A DNA stretch of 13,864 nucleotides. Origin: Asparagopsis taxiformis (lineage: Eukaryota > Rhodophyta > Florideophyceae > Bonnemaisoniales > Bonnemaisoniaceae). The translations under genes were made by a program, and so were the position numbers. The notes beneath the pieces are model-generated. The model ran no database searches, was not told the origin of the DNA, and worked only from the letters and a program-made list of their open reading frames with translations. Each line of letters begins with the position of its first letter. Position 1 is the first letter of the stretch. The DNA is taken from assembly GCA_030407315.1 (NCBI GenBank), contig JALQPE010001529.1, positions 1-13,864 on the forward strand, written 5' to 3'. Below are positions 8,270 to 13,864 of this stretch, in pieces.

Positions 8270-9625
8270 TCACTTTTTCCAGAGTCGCCCCTCCAGTGAG
8301 GGAAATAGTTTGAGGGCGTTGTCCCGGAGAATCTGTTTTCCGATCCGTCTGGCGTGTTCTTCACGCAACTCTCCGCGCACGACTTTTTCCGTCAGGGCTT
8401 CCGCGAGGCATCGCCGGGTGAAATCCGTGGCGCCGTAAATGCCTTCGGCCTGCACGGTGTCGGCACCCCACATGATCCGGCCCGAGGGCATGACCTCAAG
8501 CCATTCTGATAGGCCCGTTTGGCCGTGCTGTAACTCAGGGTGGGGAGCCACACAGAATCAATCCAGACATTGGGGTGGCGCATGGCAATGACAGCGGTTT
8601 CCCCAATCCAGGGATAGCCCCCATGAAAAAGGATGAATTTGGTCTCCGGGTTGGCGGCGATGGCATCGACGAGGAGCATGGGATTGGAACCCTGAATGCG
8701 TGCCTGGCCGGTGTGGATCTGAAAGGGGAGGTCGTGTTTGAACTCATCTCACACACCCGCCAAAACATGAAGTCCTCGAAGTCGCGCTGTTCCTCGGGCG
8801 TGATGACGTGGGCGGCTTTCCGAAAGCGCCTCGGCCCGATCGCGAGTGACGTTTTCGTAGTGGAGTGACCTTTGGTAGGCCTGGGTCGATTTCAAGCAAA
8901 CGGCTCCCGAGCGTTTGGCATCGGCAAAGATGGTGTCGATGACGGCGAGAAACTCATCGAAGGTCTCGCAGGGCAAGCGGCGCTTTTGCGCGTAGCGATA
9001 GGGGTTGTCGCTGGCGACCGCGAACTGGGAAACGTGACTCCCACGCATCAAAGTCGTGACGTTGAGGAGGGGGACGGCAAAGGGATAGGCGCTTTCAAAA
9101 TCGAGTCGCGCCCAGTACGGATCAATGAGCATGAGCTCGATGTTGGCTTTCTCCGTGATGACCTCGCGGAGCCATTGGTCGTCTTGATAGTTCTTGAAGA
9201 TCTGCGTGTTGAGCGTGGTGGCCTGGGCGTCCGTCATGGTTTCGAAATCCACTCCGTAGAGGTCCGTAAACGCCGGGAGGACGTAGCGGTAGAAACTGGT
9301 GGCACGCGCGTTGTCAAAGGTGTGTCGGGCTTCGGCCCACACTCTGTGAACTCGCCAGAACGCGGCCAAGGGGTGAGGGGTGATTCCACACGTAGTAGCT
9401 TCCCGCCCAGAGACTGTAGAGGGTCATGCCTTCACCTTCGGGGGTGCGGACCCGGTGCGGGATGTCGGCAAAGGGGCGCAGGTGTCGTGGGTGTCGATGG
9501 CGGGAAAGCTGCCCAGTATTCTTTGAGATTTTTGTAAGTGTCTGTGGTCTTGATGTCCTGAGCGCAGACTGAGTCATGACGCCGAGAGCGATCCATGACA
9601 CGAAAACGGAGGGGAAATGGGCCAT
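8270..9625 (-). CDS. Exported amidohydrolase-family protein (TIM-barrel metal-dependent hydrolase)
   Basis: The predicted protein has about 450 residues. A signal peptide, MAHFPSVFVSWIALGVMTQS followed by A(A)QD after a one-base correction, precedes NLKEYWAAFPAIDTHDHLRP, whose H-x-H motif is the first metal site of amidohydrolases. Later landmarks are GVDFETMTDAQATTLNTQIF, VITEKANIELMLIDPYWARL, FKSTQAYQRSLHYE-type barrel strands (read CLKSTQAYQRSLHYENVTRD), QIHTGQARIQGSNPMLL, KFILFHGGYPWIGETAV, and GRIMWGADTVQAEGIYGATD, which supplies a late Asp. It ends DNALKLFPSLEGRLWKK, TGA 8270-8272. It resembles amidohydrolase-2/uronate-isomerase-like enzymes but the substrate is not recognised. Frame changes fall near 8510, 8545, 8680, 8755, 8830, 9370, 9480 and 9570. 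The start at 9625 is chosen for the leader peptide. It is divergent from the aldo/keto reductase, with 119 bases between. Confidence 0.8.
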
Positions 9626-9744
9626 GCGGCACGCTAGGCGATCGATCGGTCCCCTGAAAAGCGTGAACCCACGCGAGGGGCGGTGTTTTGTGTTGGTGGG
9701 GTTCCTGGCTTTACAGCCCCGACGGGGGCCACTATCGGTGGCGC
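9626..9744. promoter_or_regulatory. Divergent intergenic region (amidohydrolase / aldo-keto reductase)
   Basis: These 119 bases should hold both promoters; no clear boxes were found. A perfect small hairpin, GCGTG-AACC-CACGC, occupies 9661-9674, and the palindrome GATCGATC lies just upstream near 9640. Neither can be tied to a known operator. Confidence 0.35.
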
Positions 9745-10774
9745 ATGAGTGACGCCTTTGATCCCCATCGCTACGACGGTCGCATGCCCTATCGCCGCAC
9801 GGCCAGTGGGGCCTGCAACTTCCGGAAATCACATTGGGGTGCTGGCACAATTTTGGTGGCGACGCGCCAACCGATCTGCAGCGCGAGATGCTGAAAACCG
9901 CCTTTGATTGTGGGATCACTCAGTTCGATTTGGCCAATAACTATGGGCCGCCCCTAACGGCAGTGCCGAGAGCAACGTGGGCAAGTTGTTGAAGGACGTT
10001 GGCTTTCCCCCCGGGACGAATTGGTGCTCACGAGCAAGGCGGGCTACGACATGTGGCCCGGCCCTACGGCGAGTGGGGGACGCGCAAGTACCTCACCGCG
10101 AGTCTCGACCAGTCGCTCAAGCGACTCGATGTCGACTACGTGGACATCTTTTACAGTCATCGTTTCGATCCGGACACGCCGCTTGAAGAAACCATGAGTG
10201 CCTTGAACAGCGCGGTCGAGCAAGGGAAGCGCTCTACGTCGGTATCAGCAGTTACAACACCGAGCAGACGCGGGAAGCGAACCGGATCTGTCGTGAGAAC
10301 GGTTGGGCGCCCTTGATCATTCACCAACCGAACTACTCGATGCTCAATCGCTGGGTTGAATCGAGCCTGATCGACACCTGTGAGGATCTGGGTCTCGGTA
10401 TCATCGCCTTTTGCCCTCTCTATCAGGGATTGCTCACCGACAAGTATCTGGACGGGATCCCGTCTGGCTCGCGGGCTTCATTGCCGGGTTCGCCGCTCCG
10501 TCCGAAGAAGTGGAGGGGCAGGTTATTACGGGGATTCGCAAGTTGAATGCCCACGCGGCGGAACGGGGGCAATCCCTCGCTCAAATGGCGTTGGCCTGGG
10601 TGCTGCGTCATCCAGGCGTGACCAGTGCTCTCATCGGGGCGAGTCGCCCAGAGCAGATCCGAGACAATGTGAAAGCGGTGCGAACCGACCTTCTCGGAGG
10701 ATGAGTTGGCCAAGATCGATGGGATCCTGGCCGAGATCGAATTGCCCTCATCACTGTGGGCGGGAGGGGTTTGA
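9745..10774 (+). CDS. Aldo/keto reductase, YghZ / L-glyceraldehyde-3-phosphate reductase type
   Basis: A cytosolic NADPH-dependent carbonyl reductase of about 342 residues. The catalytic tetrad is visible: Asp and Tyr in GITQFDLANNYGPP, Lys in LTSKAGYDMWPGPYGEWG, His in VDYVDIFYSHRFDPDTP. Further family landmarks are RKYLTASLDQSLKRLDVDY, PLIIHQPNYSMLNRWVESSL, GLGIIAFCPLYQGLLTDKYL, GQSLAQMALAWVLRHPGVTS and the NADP-phosphate loop ALIGASRPEQIRDNV. The motifs WPGPYGEWG and QPNYSMLNRWVE are typical of the YghZ subgroup, which reduces glyceraldehyde-3-phosphate and methylglyoxal. The ATG at 9745 (MSDAFDPHRYD) fits the family N-terminus. The stop is TGA 10772-10774 (LPSSLWAGGV) after a frame change near 10690. 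Other frame changes are near 9800, 9955, 10015, 10055, 10235, 10305 and 10490. Confidence 0.9.
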
Positions 10775-10820
10775 GTGACACGCCAACCGAGCCACCGCGT
10801 GTCTGTCCTCCTCCTTGGCG

Positions 10821-11461
10821 ATGCGGATGAGAGTCTTTGTTAGCATGCTCGTGGCCACTTTTGGCGCGTTGCCGAACGTGCAGGCGTGGTCGTCGCGGGC
10901 CATGGACGTGTGCCTTGATGTGAAATCGGCGAGTATTTCTGTGAAGGGGTTCCAGCGGGACACCGGCCATTATCCACGAACTGCGGATGGCCACTGGTGG
11001 CTCAGTTGCTCGAGGCTGGTTGGTGGGGAGATGAGATGAGGTTTGAGGATGCGTGGGGCGGGCCCTTCGTCTATCGAGAACTGGAGGATGGCTCCCGCTT
11101 TCTCCTCTACAGCATGGGTCGTGACGGTGTGGATGATGGTGGCGAGGGCGATGACATCACCGCCGACGGTGTCCAGGAGGGGTATTATTGGAAACGCCTC
11201 TGGCCGCGGGGACGAAAGGCCTTGTGGTTTGGAGCGATCATCCTGGCACTGACACTTTGCGTGCCGATGACCCCTCGCCGGAGGCTGGTCGGTACCGGGT
11301 TGCTTCTTGCGGGAATCTCATGGTTTCTCGCTTGCCGGTGGCTCATGCACCCGGGTGGGGTACCAACTCGTGACGGCTACCTGGCTTTGGTCGGTTGCGG
11401 AGCGGTCGGTGTGGCCTTGATCGGCCTGATCTTGCTCGTGCAAGAGGGGAAGGCGGCCTGA
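10821..11461 (+). CDS. Exported GspG-like pseudopilin-domain protein with three C-terminal membrane helices
   Basis: About 213 residues. The N-terminus is an ordinary signal peptide (MRMRVFVSMLVATFGALPNV then QAW), not a type-IV prepilin leader. The next part, CLDVKSASISVKGFQRDTGH YPRT then LAQLLEAGWWGDE, DAWGGPFVYRELEDGSRFLL and YSMGRDGVDDGGEGDDIT, resembles the C-terminal domain of the major type II pseudopilin GspG, including the acidic end that binds calcium there. The C-terminal third is three hydrophobic segments: ALWFGAIILALTLCVP, LVGTGLLLAGISWFLACRWL, and YLALVGCGAVGVALIGLILL. A frame change lies near 10995. The start could also be TTG 10815 or ATG 10827. No secretion genes are nearby, so a role in type II secretion is not supported; it may be a free-standing periplasmic sensor or binding domain anchored in the membrane. 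Confidence 0.65.
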
Positions 11462-11562
11462 GGGGACTCCGCAAGTGGGCGCTGCGCGAGGGGGCGGGCA
11501 TAGGAAGAATTCGCGGACGAGCATGGCTCTTGTCCAAATCTCGATCGGTGGAAAGGTGTGAG

Positions 11563-12481
11563 ATGGACGTCACTGGAGTCGCCGGCGTGGCCCTTGGGGC
11601 CTTGGTGCCGCTGTTGCTCTTTGGCGCCGTGGGAGCCGTGGCGGACCGTTGGTTGAACTTCGATCGGCAGACTCTGAGCAAGTTCAACGTGTATGTGTTG
11701 TTGCCGCCCTTGTTGTTCACTTCCTTGCTGGAGGTGGAGGTTGCTGGAAGCATGGTGCTGCGGGTCGTGGCCTTCACCGCCATCATTTATGTGAGCATGG
11801 CGTCGATGGGGTACGCGTGGGCGCGCCTTCGGCGGCAGGACGCGGCGACGACGAGCAGCACGGTTTGGCGACGACCTTGTTCAACGGATTCAACCTTGGC
11901 TTTCCGATCGCTGCGTTTTGCCTTTGGAAACGAAGGCTTGCTCCTGGCCAGTGTGCTCATCGCGGCGAACACCTTGCCGCACAATGGATTTGGGATCTTT
12001 GTCCGCGCGTGGTGCCTTGAGCACCCGTGAGACCTTGCGGCGCATGGTCGCCATGCCCATGTTGCATGCGCTGGTCCTTGCTGTTGTATTTCGGATGGGG
12101 TGGCCTTCAGCTACCCACTATCATCATGGAACCGCTCACGGCCCTTGGGCAGGCGGCGATCCCCTTCACCTTGGTGTGCATCGGCATGGAAATGGGACGG
12201 ATGTCGTTCGGTCGTATCGGCCCCAATCTCTGCGGGATCGTGATCCTTCGGCTTTTGTGGCGCCCTTCGTTGCGATTGGTGCAGCCGAACTGGTGGGCTT
12301 GACGGGCCTGTTGCGTTCGGTGGTCATTCTTCAGGCGAGCATGCCTGCGCGATTGCTCCTATCATTTATGCCGACTTTTTGGGGGAAACGTGGACCTGCT
12401 CTCGCGAGCCGCATTCTACTCGACGCTGGGAAGCCTTCTGACATTCCCATTCTCCTGACCTACTTGCAGCGGGCCGCCTGA
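11563..12481 (+). CDS. AEC-family (auxin efflux carrier-like) permease
   Basis: An integral membrane transporter of about 305 residues. It starts at ATG 11563, with GGAAAGG about 8 bases upstream as a plausible ribosome binding site. The N-terminal helices are GALVPLLLFGAVGAVADR and LSKFNVYVLLPPLLFTSLLE, followed by VLRVVAFTAIIYVSMASMGY. The middle reads ATTLFNGFNLGFPIAAFAFG and NEGLLLASVLIAANTLPHNG FGIFV, the region of the family's crossover helices. The second half has ITMEP-like LPTIIMEPLTALGQAAIPFT, LVCIGMEMGRMSFGRIGPNL, LVGLTGLLRSVVILQASMP and IAPIIYADFLGGNVDLLSRA. The end is taken as TGA 12479-12481 (TFPILLTYLQRAA); an alternative stop is TGA in FPFS near 12455. Family members export organic anions or are uncharacterised; the substrate is unknown. 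Frame changes lie near 11850, 11920, 12015, 12100, 12265, 12345, 12385 and 12445. Confidence 0.8.
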
Positions 12482-12499
12482 AGCAAGCCGCTGTATGAA

Positions 12500-12514
12500 C
12501 CTTGAAGTTCAAGG
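12500..12514. repeat. Short inverted repeat after the AEC gene
   Basis: CCTTGAA (12500-12506) and TTCAAGG (12508-12514) are perfect complements separated by one G. The site lies 18 bases after the AEC stop. It is too tight to form a stable hairpin as drawn and could be a protein-binding palindrome; function unknown. Confidence 0.35.
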
Positions 12515-12539
12515 ACGAGCCCCGTGGGTTTTATGGCAG

Positions 12540-12561
12540 GGACCTTTCTCCGCAAAGGTCC
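12540..12561. terminator. Hairpin between convergent genes, possible bidirectional terminator
   Basis: GGACCTTT (12540-12547) and AAAGGTCC (12554-12561) form a perfect 8-bp stem with loop CTCCGC. It lies between the AEC stop (12481) and the metallophosphoesterase stop (12591) and could serve both. No strong T-run follows on either strand, so intrinsic termination is uncertain. Confidence 0.5.
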
Positions 12562-12590
12562 GCGAGCTTGGTCGGTGTGAGGGCTGGGCG

Positions 12591-13602
12591 TCAGGCGGGT
12601 GCCCATGAGGATCCGTCGGCAAACACCGAGACCCACTGATAGGTGCCCTTTCCGCGTTGAGCGTGATGAGTTTGCGCCCTTTTTCACCTGGTCGCCGCCA
12701 AGCCGGCGTGACCCGAGGCTCGACCGTAGACCAGCTCGATGCCTGCTTGTCGGCCGCCGTAATCATTGACATGGTCATGCCCGCAGAAACAGGCCCTGAC
12801 ATTGAGCGATTTGAGCAGGGGAAAGGCGCTGCCGTCTTCCCCGTAGGTGCAGACGGCTTCGTGCTGAAAACCCTTTGGCCGCCTTGGCGTCCCAGACCTG
12901 GGCATACTGAAGGACGGGAATGTGAGAAAACAAAAGGCGGGCAGCGAACGCTCGGCTTTCGTCGTCTGTGATTGACATTGCCTGAGCCAGACTTCCTGGG
13001 GCGCTTGGACGCCCTGAGTCGTGGTGTTCAGGCAGAGAAGGTTCCAGAGCGGGCGATCGTTTCCGTGCGTCAAGCGGACCTGATAGTTGCCCGCCGCCGT
13101 AGGCGCCTCGGTAGAGGGAATGAGGCGCTTCTGTGAGGATGGCTTGGGCCTCGGCGTAGTCCTCGAGGAGGTCATGGTTGCCCCAGGTGAAGAGCCAAGG
13201 GGTATCCAGCGAGCTCATGAAATCGACGCGTAGCGGAGGCGTTCGTTGGCCTGGCCAGGGGGTGGATCGTGCCAGACGTCGCCCGTGAAGGCGATGAGGT
13301 CGGGATTGATCTCTTTCACCATGCGGCGCAGATCGGCTTTGGTCTGCCGATCATGCGCCTCGCCATGTTTCTCGCGATCACAGAAAAAGTGGATGTCGGT
13401 GAACTGGAGAAGCTTGATGGCCTCGGGTCGCCGACTTTAACGGTAGCGTGCGTGGCACGCGTGACGTCGCGTTGGGAGGCGCGAGCCCGATCGGGAGCGG
13501 TTCACGGAGATCCGTGGGGCCTAGCTTGGCCACACCGTTTGGCGATGTGCACGAGAGCGTGGCACCGGAGAGGGCGGAGGTCATGAAGCCTCGTCGGTTC
13601 AT
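12591..13602 (-). CDS. Exported calcineurin-like metallophosphoesterase (Dcr2 / purple-acid-phosphatase-29-like)
   Basis: About 336 residues. The leader MNRRGFMTSALSGATLSC has a twin-arginine-like RRGF motif and a cysteine that could be, weakly, a lipobox. The five metallophosphoesterase motifs are present in order: LLQFTDIHFF (D-x-H), LIAFTGDVWHD (GD), WLFTWGNHDLL (GNHD), LLFSHIPVLQY (H) and CFCGHDHVNDY (GHDH). They line a two-metal phosphoesterase site. The C-terminus reads GTYQWVSVFADGSSWAPA, TGA 12591-12593. The order and spacing resemble the eukaryotic Dcr2/PAP29 and related bacterial exported phosphatases. Substrate is unknown, presumably a periplasmic phosphoester. Frame changes lie near 12625, 12655, 12695, 12890, 12960, 13075, 13230 and 13435. 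No ribosome binding site is evident before the ATG (13602). Confidence 0.85.
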
Positions 13603-13864
13603 AGTGGGAGGGTAGCCAAGCCCATGGAGAGGCAAGCGCGACTGGGCGACGGGATCTTCAGTTTCGCTGACCGTGCCGCCGGTTGATTCAAGCTCGTGTT
13701 CCTGCCCTCGCTGTCATGCAAGGTGATCAACAAGGGTAATTTGCCCTCGGGCTTCTGGGTGCGCGCTCATACGGCGCTGCCAGCTTGAGCACTGGAGACA
13801 CAATCAGAGTTGCGGCTACTATCGTTTTTATCAAATCGTTCTCTCACTCAGTTCGTAGAATCGC
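13603..13864 (-). other. Upstream region with possible alpha/beta-hydrolase fragment
   Basis: No complete gene is seen. On the minus strand, about 13660-13765, the reading KPEGKLPLLITLHDSEGRNT then SLNQ resembles the strand-and-loop start of carboxylesterase/dienelactone-hydrolase proteins (LPLLI-x-LHG). A hydrophobic stretch, TIVAATLIVSPVLKLAA, lies upstream of it in another frame. The frame continues to a TGA that overlaps the metallophosphoesterase ATG, leaving no room for the rest of a hydrolase. It could be a remnant, or a chance or error-disturbed reading. Confidence 0.25.

Noticed and set aside
8872..9537. Plus-strand 221-codon open frame
   Set aside because: It is antisense to the amidohydrolase, which has a signal peptide and recognisable conserved segments; the plus reading is low-complexity Gly/Val/Asp with no motif.
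1..13602. Programmed frameshifting or mass pseudogenisation
   Set aside because: Breaks are too many, affect essential and non-essential genes alike, and often sit at homopolymers; sequencing error is simpler.

Overview
The window looks like chromosomal DNA of a GC-rich, Gram-negative heterotroph, most likely a member of the Verrucomicrobiota or a close PVC relative. This is inferred from gene content, not from any search. The pointers are a large secreted protein with thrombospondin type-3 calcium repeats and a C-terminal 'W-x-x-I-x-S-G ... YYR' sandwich, a secreted CehA/McbA-type metallohydrolase, an HGSNAT-like (DUF5009) membrane acyltransferase, a Dcr2-like metallophosphoesterase with a twin-arginine leader, and a tiny AURKAIP1/COX24-like basic protein. 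No rRNA, tRNA, insertion sequence or CRISPR array was seen.

Layout, left to right. 1-2352 (+): 3' part of a gene for a secreted protein built from three tandem modules of about 307 residues. 2456-4953 (+): CehA/McbA-like metallohydrolase. 5041-5800: two abutting tandem-repeat arrays of opposite polarity, sharing one short hairpin, between two convergent genes. 5803-6928 (-): DUF5009/HGSNAT-like acyltransferase. 6929-7125: divergent intergenic region with a nested inverted repeat. 7126-8007 (+): long-form hisG. 8047-8150 (+): COX24-like 34-residue protein, followed by a hairpin. 8270-9625 (-): exported amidohydrolase. 9745-10774 (+): aldo/keto reductase of the YghZ type. 10821-11461 (+): protein with a GspG-like domain and three C-terminal membrane helices. 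11563-12481 (+): AEC-family permease. 12500-12562: inverted repeats between convergent genes. 12591-13602 (-): metallophosphoesterase. 13603-13864 (-): a possible hydrolase fragment.

Every gene is interrupted by frame changes, roughly one per 100-200 bases, including hisG and the 34-residue protein. Several fall in G or C runs where one base more or less restores a family-typical reading. The simplest explanation is uncorrected indel error in the underlying sequence, not mass pseudogenisation. Gene boundaries below are therefore the inferred outer limits of the coding region, and internal frames shift.

Functionally the window mixes housekeeping (histidine biosynthesis, a probable ribosome-associated peptide) with exported hydrolases and surface proteins typical of polymer-degrading bacteria. 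There is no single obvious operon: strand switches are frequent and most genes seem to be transcribed alone. The least explained element is the mirrored hairpin-repeat block at 5041-5800.
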